A stretch of DNA of 64,000 bases from Armillaria gallica (GCA_037576215.1 JBANDB010000008.1:1426001-1490000), one strand, 5' to 3'. Counted from the first letter of the stretch, positions 34,457 to 46,180 are shown. Numbers and translations: made by a program. The notes: generated by a model from the letters alone, not told the origin.

Positions 34457-35310
34457 CGGCCCGGTCGGCATGACAGGCAATGCCGATCTATGCCGAGGAA
34501 TCGGCTTTCTAAAGCCGAGGCATATGCCGATGTTTCCCTCGGCTCTGTCCATGCCGGTAGAGCTGATACCATCCGGCATTACGGCAGTCTTTACCGGCTC
34601 TGCACTGAGCACTCCCGGTCTACTCCCTGTGATCAACTCATCACCTATCTTGAAGTGCCCACTGTACCAGTCATTGTTACTAAAAATCTTCGCTTAGGAA
34701 GCAGGATAGGGTTAGCAACCAGCTTATCCATCCATGAACCCTGACTGCTACTGTCAAAATTCATCGGCAACATATGCATAGGCAACCGTACGTCTTGAGC
34801 CCAATTGTCAGGGAAGTTCTTGATTAAATCTGGAGTACAGATATCTTACAAGGCTGAAAGTCATGAGTGTTTGATTCTTAGTAGCTTGTGATCCGGAACA
34901 TTGATGCTGTCCTGAATTCTGTGCAAGTCTCAGCGGTTGTCGAGGAGAACAACAATACGACAGTAGCAAAAGAAACCATGGTAAAGTAACTCGCTTCAAC
35001 ATTCCTACACGCAGCGTTCCCTATAGGCAATGCGACCAGCCCATCTAATCGACGCCATTGAAACAAGGTTCTGGACTTGAGACAAGTCCAGATACGCAAT
35101 TTTTTCGTTCAACCGAAAGCTGAAAGATTTATGGCACGCTGACGGGCGCCAGGTTTCGACTGCCGAAGAAATTCACCTTGGCGCCCTTCAGATACGCTGT
35201 ATCAAGGCCCAGTCTATCAGGCTTGGCCAATCCAAGAATACACTTCATGGCGGACCGTATATCCTCGAAGACGACATATATGACCAAAGACTCCGTCTCT
35301 TCTCTATATT
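34457..35310. other. Intergenic, with one coding-like stretch
   Basis: A plus-strand frame at about 35117-35313 reads HADGRQVSTAEEIHLGAL and GGPYILEDDIYDQRL without stops but has no ATG. A preceding short piece (MRPAHLIDAIETRFW, about 35029) may be an upstream exon. The pieces could not be joined with a reasonable intron. It would converge with the RRM gene. Confidence 0.3.
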
Positions 35311-36479
35311 TTAACCTTCATTAAGAACTGTATCAGGAAGCAGTAGACGAAAAGCATACCTGACTTGGGGCCTAATGGCATGCAATCTTCCAAACAGCCG
35401 GAAAATCTTGTGGTATTCGATTATCTGTTTCAGCTGGTTTTGACGCAAGACGAAGCGAACCGCCCTACAAGCCCCCAAAGCTAGGGCGGTAACCATACCA
35501 CGAGTAATGTATTCTGTTCGAGCATCATATTCCAGCGCAAGATCTACGCCTAATTTGCTGGCTTCTGCTTGATATGCGTCGACGTAGGAACGGGCCAAGC
35601 CTGCTGTAGGAAATCGCATGACAATATTCTGCTAGCATTGTTAGCCTGAATGACCTAGGAATAGTCGTGATCCAGCGTACATTTGTGGCCGGAAAGACAC
35701 GGAAGGATAACACCGATAGATGGTCCTTCTCAAAGGAGCGCACCGACTGCCGTATGAACGACTTGACTTCAAGGCTCGCACTGTTGACCGTCACCATGCG
35801 TTGGACTGGCCCGCCGTCTTCGGTTCCCGTATACCAGTCCGGCAAGTCGTAGCTGTCATCGTCGTTGATATAGGCTACTCTAGTGTTCCTGAGATCACTA
35901 TCTAGCTCTCTCTTGCGCAAAAATATAGCTGCAGCCTAATAAGGTGTAAACCCAAGCATAGTGTCAGGGTAAAATACACACATCTATTGCCTGGTTCACT
36001 TCCAAAAACCGAACATACGCGTTCGTCTCACAGTGCAGCGACTCCAGCCCATCAATGGCGGCGAACTTTTTCCTCAATCTGTCTTCTGTGGCAGCAGCAG
36101 GCAGGTTTTCTAATCGAAATGTCCGCGAGAGATTGAATGCGCCGAGACCCGCGACAGTTTCAGCAGATAATCGCGGTGAACCATCTTCATCCATTTTCAA
36201 CGTAAGACCTTTAGCATCCGCGCACCGCTCCACGCAACGCTCAGCAGCAGCGTCATCAAAAAATCGGATGAGCATATGGTCCTTCTTGGTCAATATCTTC
36301 TCCACCGGGTTGGCTTTGATAGCTTTAACAACTTGGGCGACATTATACCCCACAGGGAGGTTCCCAACGCGGACTGTACGGTGTCGATGGATGGCGGAAG
36401 ACGAGGAAAGCTGGTGCAAGGTGGGAACGGTACGGTTAGCACTACGGCGACGGATAGTAGAGCTGAGACGTCCCAGCAT
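35311..36479 (-). CDS. Multi-RRM RNA-binding protein, probably mitochondrial
   Basis: Exons 35982-36479, 35681-35935 and 35311-35628 give 356 residues, intact. The N terminus (MLGRLSSTIRRRSANRTVP) is rich in Arg, Ser and Thr and lacks acids, typical of a mitochondrial presequence. Two RRM-like domains follow: RTVRVGNLPVGYN with LIRFFDDAAAERCV, then RTFRLENLPAAATE with AYVRFLEVNQAID. A third may lie at LSFRVFPATN with VMRFPTAGLARSYV, interrupted by an intron. RNP1 aromatic positions are only partly kept. The likely role is mitochondrial RNA binding; no specific orthologue recognised. Its start is 512 bp from the start of member B, divergent. Confidence 0.7.
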
Positions 36480-36991
36480 CCAGCTTGTATGACGACACTG
36501 AGAAACAAAGAAGTTTTTTTTCTCACGCCATAGACGCGATCACGCGCTTTCCTTCCATCATGACAACGCCCCAGTCAATGCTCTTTCTTTAAATAGTATC
36601 CACGTTCTTGAAAATAAAGGTTCTACAGTGGGACAACATTGGTAGGCTGTCGCTTTTTGTTCGTTTTGACAATCACTGATCTTCAAGTTCATCTTGATCT
36701 GCAGAAACTTAAGATCACTCTATTGTCTTTCGTATTTATGTAGACTCGCATTGATTTCCCTGGTGGAATCCCACAGGCATTCCATTGTTGTTTACTTTGA
36801 TTTGCCGTGGCAGCAGGTTTTGGAAAATCTTACAATGATACTCGCCTTTCCTCGATGGTCCTGGTCATGCTTTCCTTGGTCCTGCTATCATTTCTGCCAC
36901 CAACGCACACGGTATAAAATGTCTGGATCAAGCAAACTATGCTTCAGAATCCCAGCGCTGTGACTACCCCCTTCGAAGTCCCCAATTCATC

Positions 36992-37778
36992 ATGCGCTAT
37001 ACCACCAGCCTCACGCTCGACCATGAGAAGCATAGGCCATCGTTCGACCGCATCAGCTTGCACATTTCTGGTCTTCGCAATATCTGGCCTACAACCCCTC
37101 AGATACAACAGGAGCTAGAAGATAACGCCCGAACTCTCGTCGCCGAGTTAGTCAAATGGCTACCCGAAATTGGGTGGTTCTTGACAAGCAACGATGCTAA
37201 TCTCGGTCTCATCAACTGGTGTCTTGATGCCTGCTCCGATGCGCTGCAAGCGGTGGAAAGTGCCGTGCCCGAAACGACGTAGGTCCCGCACACCAGTACA
37301 TCGCCCTACGCTGATCACTCATGGCAGATTCAACCAAATGTGCAACTGTCGTCTTACGGTCGAATTATTCGGACAACCAGGCATTGTCGTTTATAATACA
37401 GAGGCGCACCTTGACGACCACATGGTGTGGTTATGGCGAGAGCTGATTGTCAGGGCAGTTGTGCCCCGTCGCTACCACGCCCCAAACTTCGACCGCAAGG
37501 AAACAATACAAGACATCATCCGTCACATCCGCAAGCATGACCGCTCATCGTTAATTTACGATAGCATTCATGGTAAGCCAATCTTCATACATTCAACCCT
37601 AGCTCATATTCCATTTTTAGACATTCGGACAGATGGATGGCATGGATGGGGTGACCAGACGTGGATGGCCCACTGGTCGGAGAGGATGAAGAGGGAATCG
37701 AAGATATCCTTGCAACTCCTTAATCGGGCCGCCGGGGGTAATATACTAGAAACGCTTGTCTTCGTTGAGAATCCTTAA
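36992..37778 (+). CDS. Unknown family, member B
   Basis: Exons 36992-37278, 37328-37572 and 37621-37778 give 229 residues, intact. It shares exon borders and the core text with member A; a decayed third copy lies at 41115-41450 on the other strand. B has a charged segment after the WLWRELIV motif (RKETIQDIIRHIRKHDRSS) and a C-terminal WGDQTWMAHWSERM. No signal peptide, membrane helix or known domain. Function unknown. Confidence 0.65.
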
Positions 37779-38124
37779 AACCAAATCGTGTACAAGTTCC
37801 AGGCACACGTAGATTACAGCGAGTTGCAAATGTCATTTCCTTATTAGTCACAGCAAGATGAACGTTCGGCGAAAAGTTAGGTAACTTGAAGTTGAACAGG
37901 ATATAGGGACACCGGCTGGCAATGCTGTTCTCCGGGAGGCGTTCTGTGGGTAGTTATCCTGGTAAAGATAAGACAGAAACCAAGTACTTCCAATTCGTGG
38001 TGACCACCAAAATTTTCGGATCTGGAGGTGGAGTGTTTCATACTCATACTTGCTAGTCTTGCAGTCATTTTCAGCATAACTCAAAGTTTTACTTTGCATT
38101 ATAACACGAGGAGTAGGGGGACAC

Positions 38125-38890
38125 TCACCCACTGAAACCCTGCGCAATCCAATTTACTATCAACGGCGCCAATTCGCTCACAGGCCTGTTGTACAGTGCG
38201 AACTCGTGTAACACCTCATCGTGCACGCCGTCTTTCTGTACGACGTACTGGACATTCGAATGATAGTACTTCAAATGTCGCTCGATAAAAATAATTATGG
38301 ACTTCATGCATACATTCTGCACCGCCAGAAGTGATCAAAATGCACTCAACTAACTTGTCAATGCTGGAGAACCAGGCTTCGGGAGCTTTGGCGGCTTCGA
38401 TGAATGGCAGAGTGGAATCGGGTAAGTCTCGAAGGCTGGGTTCGCCCACAAGAGTAGGTCATCTGAGCTTATGACATCGGTTTTACTATTTCGCCTGAAA
38501 GCTTCTGCACCGATCTCTCCACTAGGGGAAACCCGCGGGGAAGAAAGGCACGCACCACGGAAGCGCATGGCTTCGAAAGGCTTCAACGTCGGGAGTGGGT
38601 GATGAATATGGGAGAATATTGGAAGAATGAGGTTTCAGCCGGCGGAATCGCCCACGAGCTCGACATTTTCGGGCTTGATGCCGGATTTTGTGAGGTATTG
38701 GATCGCCGATTGAGCTTCTTGAAGCCGACTGGGAATCTGGCGTTTGGTATGAGGTCTTTCCCCAGATTAGCAAGAAAGGAATATAGAGAAACAACCGGGC
38801 TTACTGTAGGAAAGAACGGCCACGCCAACCTGGATGTTTCGCGCCGCAAGTTCTAGTTGAACGTATGTCCAGAAAGAAAAGAGATGAAAC
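38125..38890 (-). pseudogene. Alpha/beta-hydrolase (fungal esterase type) relic, 5'-truncated
   Basis: Minus-strand pieces follow the order of Abhydrolase_3 esterases: NIQVGVAVLSYN, PNARFPV, SAIQYLTKSGIKPENVELVGDSAG (nucleophile elbow GDSAG), PEAWFSSIDKLVECILITSGG, and VVQKDGVHDEVLHEFAL with the catalytic His. They are spread over three frames with at least three one-base frame changes, and an in-frame TGA follows GDSAG where GGN would be expected. The N-terminal HGGG half is missing. The left end of the gene (38125) has a normal stop. Its 5' side abuts membrane-protein copy 1 in the same orientation, without the original exons. Confidence 0.75.
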
Positions 38891-40156
38891 GTGAAGATGA
38901 CAGTCTCGTTTAAGGCACCTTGGTGATTGACGAGAAGAAGGACGATGATGGGATAGATCCCCTGACTCGAACGATCAATTTAGCCAGCTTGAACAAGTAT
39001 TAATGAAAACATACCGCGAACTGAATGTTGACCGGAGTATACACGTCGCCGAGAGTGCCATAGGGAAGTCGAATCAGAGTGGCAATCAGGACCGTTATCT
39101 AGAACAACTAAGCATCCGTTGTAATCAAAATCGTTCGAATGGAAGCGTACTCCAGAAAGACAGTAAATGATGCCGGACTCGACAAGCAGAGTGAAAATTC
39201 GTTCTGCTGTAGTTATATTTCTCCGTCTCAGCTGAAGTTCGCATGTGACCCAGTGTCAATGGTGCCTGCAGATACAGATCAGATGTATTGAAGTAAGGAA
39301 CCAGCGTATGAAGCAGACCAAGCCTTGATTCCGACAATGGAAGTAGAAAAGATGTTGGTCAACAGCGATAGAACCAAGTTCGTTACTTGGCAATAATCCA
39401 GCACATGAGCTAAACTTTTGTGCGCTATAGCAATGTGCTGACTGACGGAAATAGCAGTTATTGCGGCGCGCAGTCCAATTGTTCCCAAAACAGACACTGC
39501 TTTCATGTCGACCATGATGATCGATGATCAAGATTCATGACGACCGCCATAAAAGAACCAGAACTCACGGAAAGTCAAGCATAGGAATACGAGGGGAAGA
39601 CTCAAACACTTTCTATACTCGTCATGACAGAGTACCCAAGCCCGCCAAACAACGACGCCGTCAATTAACACATACTGTAGACTCTAGAGCGTTATATATT
39701 GAGACTAAGTTACTAATAGACACTTGCGTTCAAGAGGACAAGTGAGTTCATGAACGTACCCTGTTGCATGCCATAGGTGGTAGTGATATTATCCAGAGAG
39801 ACTCCATGCACAGATGAGGTAGTAATGAGAAGCACGATGTGATATAAAGATAGGATCCAATACGCCGTCGAAAGGGAGAACATGAAGACCAGCATGCAGA
39901 ACAGCAAGATTCGTGATTTGCCCCGAAGACCTCTCCTCCTATACACAAGATTATCAGTTATAAACCTATTGATGAAAGAAAACCACACACAACATAACAT
40001 AGGAGCAGATCGGCATAAGAATTGCGTACATGCCTGGGTGCTAAGGTTTAGATCCTCCCTTCAGCCAGCAAAGAGAGGGCGCTCACCATAAACTAAGGTT
40101 TGGCAAGTCAATCGTATTGTATAATACAGAACATTGAGCCCGTCTATGTTTGTCAT
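38891..40156 (-). pseudogene. Multi-pass membrane protein, copy 1, C-terminus lost
   Basis: Same family as copies 2 and 3. The start MTNIDGLNVLYYTIRL is at 40156. Exons then give CQTLVYGMYAILMPICSYVML, RRGLRGKSRILLFCMLVFMFSL, VLIDGVVVWRAWVLC, a segment homologous to LSVLVTIGLR, and a tail with ITTAERIFTLLVESGIIYCLSG. Repeated hydrophobic segments and the WRAWVLC motif mark a large Agaricomycete family of multi-pass membrane proteins of unknown role. After NHQGALNETVIF-like text the sequence runs into the esterase relic at about 38890, so the C-terminal tail present in copies 2 and 3 is gone. A possible extra TGC-AAC-AGG region near 39770 differs from the other copies. Confidence 0.6.
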
Positions 40157-41114
40157 GTCAGATACAATGGGATCAAGCAGGGGAACGGGCAAGGAACGGG
40201 TCCGTCGATATCCTCATATATAAAGAGCGGCCGGAATTGTTGGGAGGAAGCACTGGACATCAGCAGGGGAAGGAGATCATCATATTCCATGGAGTATGTC
40301 CTTGAAACATGTTGATTGTAGCATTGACTCGCTCCCTACGATGCAATCAAAGAGAGGCGAATCGAATAGAGTGAGAAGATATCCGGTGCATGGTGGCTTC
40401 CTGTGGGATGATATCCAACGTGATGAATTTGGAAAATGCTCTGCAAATAGATCACCACTGCCCGTGAAGATCTCTATTATGATGTGTTACCATAGTACAA
40501 GCTTCGATGGCCGAGTATGCCTACGCATTGCAAGGGACAGAAATAGTGTTATTTGGCAATGATCACAACCGTAGTAGCGGTCCAGGGCCCTGGATTCGAC
40601 GTTCAATATTGTGGTTAGACTCGGAAGTTATAATCAGAAGTGTTGCGGCACGTCGCACGATGTATATGGCAGCGGCTATGATGCTCATTCAAACTCAAAC
40701 AATGAGCGACCCACTTACCTGAGCTCGCTACCAGCACTATCTGAGTCTCGGCTCTGTATACGATAAAATCTGATCTTTTCTTGGAAAAGACCTCACATCC
40801 AGATTCCCCAATGAAACACACAGCCACATTGAAATCCGAAAACACTACTGGTCGCCGCGATTTGGAAAGCCGAATTGAATTTAGTCTTATTCTTATGATG
40901 AATGAGCATCCGCAGAATCCTCTCTCGGAGACCAATATTGCAAGCTGATGTCCTTATACTTTAGTGCGGTGCAGTGGAATCGTCTATACCAGCGGAAGAC
41001 TTGCCGAACTTTTCTCCTGGGATTCATCTTACTGTGACAAGTAAAGAAACGACATTCATAATTTGCTATGATCTAGGCAGTTCTACTAGTATGACTTGTA
41101 TACTGCATGATTTT
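40157..41114. other. Upstream region of membrane copy 1 and spacer
   Basis: Holds a TATATAAA-like patch near 40217 that on the minus strand could serve copy 1. A stretch at about 40370-40600 is related to 43810-44030 (shared text GGTGCATGG, GGCTTCCTGTGG, then TTTGGCAATGA), so it belongs to the repeat block. No intact gene was seen. Confidence 0.4.
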
Positions 41115-41450
41115 AAGAATGTTCGACGAAGATGAGCACTGACAATCAGCTTTCACCACAATGACACTTTCTGGTCATCAATGTTCGTCTCTGTATCATA
41201 AACGATAACGCCTGGTTGTCTGAGTAAGTCGACATAGGCTTAAGGCATTTTTTCCGCATTCGGTTAAATTTAGCACAGGTGATTAGCTTCAGTGGCCAGG
41301 CGATGTACTGGTGCGCAGGACCTACATTGTTTTGGGCGCTCCATTTTCCGCCGCTTGCAGCGTATTGGAGCAGGTATTGAGATAGCAGTTAAAAATACGA
41401 AGATGCTCGTCAAGAACCCATCCAATTTGACAACATCAGGGTGGTCCAGC
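41115..41450 (-). pseudogene. Relic of the A/B unknown family
   Basis: The minus strand aligns with member B from GWFLTSNDANLG to the WLWRELIV region: shared DNA such as GATGGGTTCTTGACGAGCA against GGTGGTTCTTGACAAGCA, GCTGCAAGCGG, CACCAGTACATCGCC, and CAGACAACCAGGCGTTATCG. It includes the position of intron 1. Frame changes and loss of both ends make it non-coding. It touches the 3' end of membrane copy 2. Confidence 0.7.
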
Positions 41451-41456
41451 ACCTAA

Positions 41457-42846
41457 CTAAGAATGATGTGATATTATTGACCCATTATGTGCAACATCTG
41501 CAAAGGCCTCTGTTTCTCCAGATGAGCTATTGACGTGAGGGTTATTGCCGAATTCGATGGTGTCTAAATTTGATACATCCACCGGTGCATTGTTTTGGCC
41601 TTGAGACGTGAACATGACAGTCTCGTTAAGTTCACCTTGGCGATTGACGAGAAGAAGAACTATGGCTGGATAGATCCCCTGGTTAGAACAATCAATTTGG
41701 CCAGCTAAAACGAGTGTTAATGAATACGGACCGCGAACTGGACGTTGACTGGAGTGTATACGTCGCCAAGAGTGCCATCGGGAAGTTTAATCACAGTGGC
41801 AATTAGAACCACCAACTAAGGGAACTGAGCATCAGCTCATACCAAAAGTGTTTGAACAGGTACGTACTCCAGAAAGACAGTAGATGATCCCAGACTCAAC
41901 GAGTAGAGCAAAGACTCGCTCTGCTGTGGTTATATTTTTCCGCTTCAGCTGAAGTTCAGATGTGACCCAGTGTCTATGATGCCTACAGATACAAGGTCAG
42001 AACTTATAAATGTAAGGAATAACGATGACGCTGACCAAGCCTTGATTCCGATAATCGAAGTAGAAAAGATGTTAGTCAACAATGACAGGACCAAGTTCGC
42101 TACTTGTAAACCATCTAGCGCAAAATCTATGCCTCTATGCGCTATGACGATGTGCTGTGTATCGTCGAGAACAGTTTCTGCAACGCGCAGTCCGATTGTG
42201 ACCAAAACAGACACTGTTATTATGCCGACCATGATCAATGATTAGAATTCATAATGACCGCCGTAAAAGAACCAGAACCCACGGAAAGTCAAGCATAAGA
42301 ATATGAGGGGAGAATCAAACTTTTACGATACTCGTTTTGACAGATCACCCAAGCCCGCCAAACGACAACGCCATCGGTTAACACATACTATGGACGACGG
42401 TCATTGAAACTGTTCACAGATAATAGATACTCACGTTCAGGAGGACAAGAGCGTTTAGCAATGGCATGCGAACGTCGTGGGAGACTCCATGCAAAAATGA
42501 GGTGGCTATGAGATTCACGTCGTTATATAGAGTTAAGATCCAAAAGGCCGTCGAAAGGGAGAACATGAAGACCAGCATGCCGAACAGGAAGATATGTGAT
42601 TTTCTCCGAAGGCCTCTCCTCCTATACGGGGCTATCGGCCATAAACCTATTGGTAAAAGAAAGCGACATACAACATAGTGTAGGAGCAGATCGGCATAAT
42701 TACTGTGTACATGCCTGTGACGTGTTAAGGTTCAGATCAACCCTTCGAACAGAAAAGAGAGGACGCTCACCGTAAACCAGAGTTTGGCAACCCAATGTTA
42801 TCGTATGAAGCAGAACACTGAGCCCGTCGTGTGCTATATCTGTCAT
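41457..42846 (-). CDS. Multi-pass membrane protein, copy 2 (one apparent frameshift)
   Basis: Start MTDIAHDGLSVLLHTI at 42846, stop TAG at 41457-41459. Minus-strand exons give CQTLVYGMYTVIMPICSYT, RRGLRRKSHIFLFGMLVFMFSL, YVLTDGVVVWRAWVICQ, LSVLVTIGLRVAETV, LQVANLVLSLLTNIFST, KAWHHRHWVTSELQLKRK, TAERVFALLVESGIIYCLSG, and a hydrophobic C-terminal part ending in a polar tail rich in Asn, Gly and Ser. About seven hydrophobic segments are visible. In the exon after WRAWVICQ one base is missing compared with copies 1 and 3 (CTCCCCTCAT against CTTCCCCTCGT). Function unknown. Its upstream region carries a MITE. Confidence 0.6.
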
Positions 42847-42980
42847 ATCAGAGAAATGGGATTGAAAAGGGGGAGGCGTCTGTTGACATCCTGTATATGT
42901 AAAGGGCAGCTCGTCCGCAGGAAACAGACATCAATAAGCGAAGGGGATCGTTCAGATGGGCCTTGAAACATATCAATCAT

Positions 42981-42989
42981 AGTACCGGC
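42981..42989. repeat. 9-bp target-site duplication, left
   Basis: AGTACCGGC, repeated exactly at 43768-43776, directly flanking the inserted element. Confidence 0.85.
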
Positions 42990-43767
42990 TAGATCTGTGA
43001 CCGGTCCCCGTACATGAGCAAGCGTCGATGTAGGGGACCTGTACAGCTGACTTTGAATTCCCTTTGATGCGTTTAGGTATTTGCCGAATCCTAAAAAGGT
43101 CAGAACGTGGATACCATATTTGGGTTTTGGTGGTACGCGACAGCGACAACGCGTTTCTGAACAGCTTCTTGGCTTACAAACGTAGTTCGATACGCTAATG
43201 CAGAACCGCTTAACTCCGTCTACCTTGATGAGGAGGAATATCCTCTCGTGGAGCGGATAAGACGGGGGGCGAAGCGGCTCGATGGGAAGAAATTGATCAG
43301 ATGGAGGGTGCGGTGGACAGACGAAGGTACCGAGCACCTGCCATTGTGGATGTCATATACAGATACTATTCAAGTTGAGTAATTTATTAGCCTGCCTGAG
43401 ATAGACTCCTCGGAATTCCGACACCTATGGACTGTTCCTCACTCACTAGTGTAAATATAAGACTCCCAGAGTGCACGAATCTTATTGTGCCAGTTGCAGA
43501 TTCCTTTAGATTTGCTCCGCAGTCATAGTGTTTACTCTTTCGTTTATTTGTTCTCTGCACATTAATCCTCTGTCACTGATTCCTTCATAAACACTTTTTA
43601 ATCCTTTGTAAAATCTTCCAATAAATCATAGTAGATTTGTGATGCTGCTAGAAGCGGACGGAAAGAATCGGGGACCGGTGCGGAACGCGTCGCTACCACG
43701 GATCAAAGTCAGATTTACAGGTCCCTACCATCGACGCTTGCTCATGTAGGGACCGGTCACAGGTCTA
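42990..43767. mobile_element. Non-autonomous Mutator-like element (MITE) with about 70-bp inverted ends
   Basis: The 778-bp element begins TAGATCTGTGACCGGTCCCC and ends with the inverted match GGGACCGGTCACAGGTCTA. The inverted ends continue for about 70 bp (shared TACATGAGCAAGCGTCGATG). A perfect 9-bp target duplication flanks it, the size typical of Mutator elements (9-11 bp). The inverted paralogous locus at 46844-46852 has one copy of the target (AGTACCGAT on the minus strand) and no element: a preserved empty site. There is no transposase frame inside, so it must be moved in trans. It sits about 140 bp upstream of membrane copy 2. Confidence 0.85.
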
Positions 43768-43776
43768 AGTACCGGC
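43768..43776. repeat. 9-bp target-site duplication, right
   Basis: AGTACCGGC, identical to 42981-42989. Confidence 0.85.
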
Positions 43777-45471
43777 GCTCCATACTTTTACTACGGTCAA
43801 AAGAAGAATGACGCGAAGATGTTCGGTGCATGGCGGCTTCCTGTGGGGTGATAAGATGATAACAACACGGTGTTAGTATTGGCATTAGTACGGTGAGGCA
43901 ATTCAAACACTCTGCATATAGACTCGTCATGATACATTGCCGTGGTGCAAGCTCCGATGGTTGAGGTCGCCCAAAGTGCATCAGAAGTATCAAAAAGGGT
44001 GACATTTGGCAATGACCGCAACTGCAAAAGTCCCGGTTTCGAGTCATTATGCATCTTTTACCATCGCGGTAAGAAGAAACGAAGCGTTGCGGCACGATGA
44101 TGCCGACGGGTTCGCTTTGCCGGGCGGCATGCGTGTGAAAAACGTTACTGCTGGTGCGTGCCTGTGCCAGCAAGAAATCATGGCCAACTTGAAGATGCCG
44201 GAGAAGGACCAAGTGGTATATGAAAGTCAACTATGTTGTTTATTGTATAGTGCTAAAATATCACTGGTTCTGTTAGAGTAAATATGGACACATCACAAGG
44301 AAGGACCTGTTCAACATCATTATTGTCTTTCTACTGCTGCGTTTGTCTTCAAAGCTTCGTCGCGTCTCCTCCTAACGATTGTTGAAAATAGCGCCACATG
44401 TAATTTGGAGAATCCTGACTGCGCGCTGTCCCAAAAAATCGTGGAGGATGGTGGTCACCCTCGTTTCTCATGGCCGGAATCCCTGACGAATTAAAATATG
44501 ATCATGACAAGTACAGGGTAAGAGGCCGATCCACGAAAACAAGTTTCAATACGAAGAAAAGACTAGTGAAAAGGACCACAAAAGAAAGAACAGCAACGCT
44601 CTCAGGCTAAGCAAGGTTGAAGGCACACAATGCCGAGCCGCTAAACCGAAAAGCAATGTAAGGTTCGCTGACTATAAATACTGGCAAAACACGAGATAAC
44701 CGAAATGCACTGCCGAGGACCTTGCCCAAAAACCGCATAAGTATACACAGGACTCGGAACACGTATTTCTATGTGCTATATTTACGCTAGAGACTGGCAG
44801 GTGATATTTAGCAATACACAGTAAACAACACAGTTGACTTTCACATAAGTTGGTCCTTCTCTGGCTTTGCCTTGATTTCTTGCTGGCACAGGCACGGGTA
44901 CCAGCCGCAACGTTTTCTTCGTCCTGTAAGTTCAATGTGGGTTGAAGAGCAGAGATGCGCTGTGCTGAACGCAATGAGGCGGAAGCGGGGAGGATAGTCA
45001 AAAACTGTTAACTGGTCGAGGTAATTTCTATCATGATGCATTATGGTCCACATCGGAAGTATCAGAAAGGGTGATATCTGGAAATAACCGCAACAGCACT
45101 GGTGGGATTCCTGGCTTCGAGTAGCTACTTATGCTGTTTTTGTCATCGCCTCCATCGAAAAGAAACTTTGGAAGAAAAGAGCACAATGACACCGACGGCT
45201 TTGCTTTGCCCGCTTTGCCGAGAGTCCGTGTGACCAACGTGGTCACTGTGTAGGCCACAGGGATCTCATCTCGCCCTCACTGTGATCTAGCATCTGCACT
45301 TGATCTACACGCTTGTTCCTCGTTCTTCGTGCTTTAGCGTGGGAGTCTTCCCAAATAAGGAATGCCGTGCGGCATCCATCGACTTGACTTAGATAATCTG
45401 AATAATTGTATTAAGGTATTCGGATTATTATTATTATTAGTTTTGGGAGCCGTTAATCGCGTTAATCACAG
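43777..45471. repeat. Scrambled low-copy repeats between the membrane-protein copies
   Basis: Segments at 43960-44060 recur in direct orientation at about 45045-45150 (AGAAGTATCAAAAAGGGTGA against GGAAGTATCAGAAAGGGTGA). Segments at 44150-44280 recur inverted at about 44770-44900 (GATTTCTTGCTGGCACAGGCACG). The first 150 bp continue the inverted duplication with 46700-46850. Open frames here are short and shared between repeats. No intact gene. A TATTATTATTATTAG tract lies at about 45426-45440. Confidence 0.6.
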
Positions 45472-46180
45472 TCACTCCTGTGATTGGCCGGTAATATCCG
45501 GGGGTTAAATACTCTCTCGTAATTTCATCGGTAACTTCCCTAAAAATATGCACGAGAAAACACTGCAAGAAATATGTGCCGTGTTTTGATCCATCATTTT
45601 GCCTGTAATTTTATCCGTATTTGTTCAAAAAAATATATGTAGAAACACCGAATGTCATTTCATGCGTCATTGCTGGAAGGAAATACGGATGGAAACACGT
45701 ATGAAAACATCCACGTGTTTTCATCAGTCATTATAGAACAAACACGAGAGGGAATTACCGATGGAAACACCCATGTAAACACAAAGGGTGTTTCCATTGG
45801 TGTTTTACACCCGAAAATCTACCGAATTTGGGAAGAATTTACGCAGTTATTACCGATGAAAACACTCTTTGTGTTTGCATGGGTGTTTCCATCGGTAATT
45901 CCCTCTCGTGTTTGTTCTATAGTGACTGATGAAAACACGTGGATGTTTTCATACGTGTTTCCATCCGTATTTCCTTCCAGCAATGACGCATGAAATGACA
46001 TTCAGTGTTTCTACATATATTTTTTGAACAAATACGGATAAAACTACAGGCAAAATGATGGATTAAAACACGGCACGTATTTCTCGCAGTGTTTTCTCGT
46101 GCATATTTTTAAGGAAGTTACCGATGAAATTACGAGAGAGTATTTAACCCCCGGATATTACCGGCCAATCACAGGAGTGA
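45472..46180. repeat. 709-bp foldback (long inverted repeat) element
   Basis: Left arm 45472-45800 and right arm 45853-46180 are reverse complements with only about ten differences in about 330 bp, around a 52-bp loop. The outer ends are TCACTCCTGTGATTGGCC and GGCCAATCACAGGAGTGA. The arms also contain inner repeats of AAACAC/GTGTTT spaced 10-25 bp. No clear target duplication flanks the element. A transcript would fold into a very long hairpin. Matching open frames on both strands are a by-product of the symmetry. Confidence 0.92.

Noticed and set aside
42990..43767. Tc1/mariner-type MITE inserted at TA
   Set aside because: The ends do have TA, but the duplication is 9 bp (AGTACCGGC) and the paralogous empty site shows one copy of those nine bases, so TA belongs to the element.
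45652..46001. Open frames on both strands with nearly the same protein text
   Set aside because: They are mirror images produced by the inverted arms of the foldback element, not two genes.
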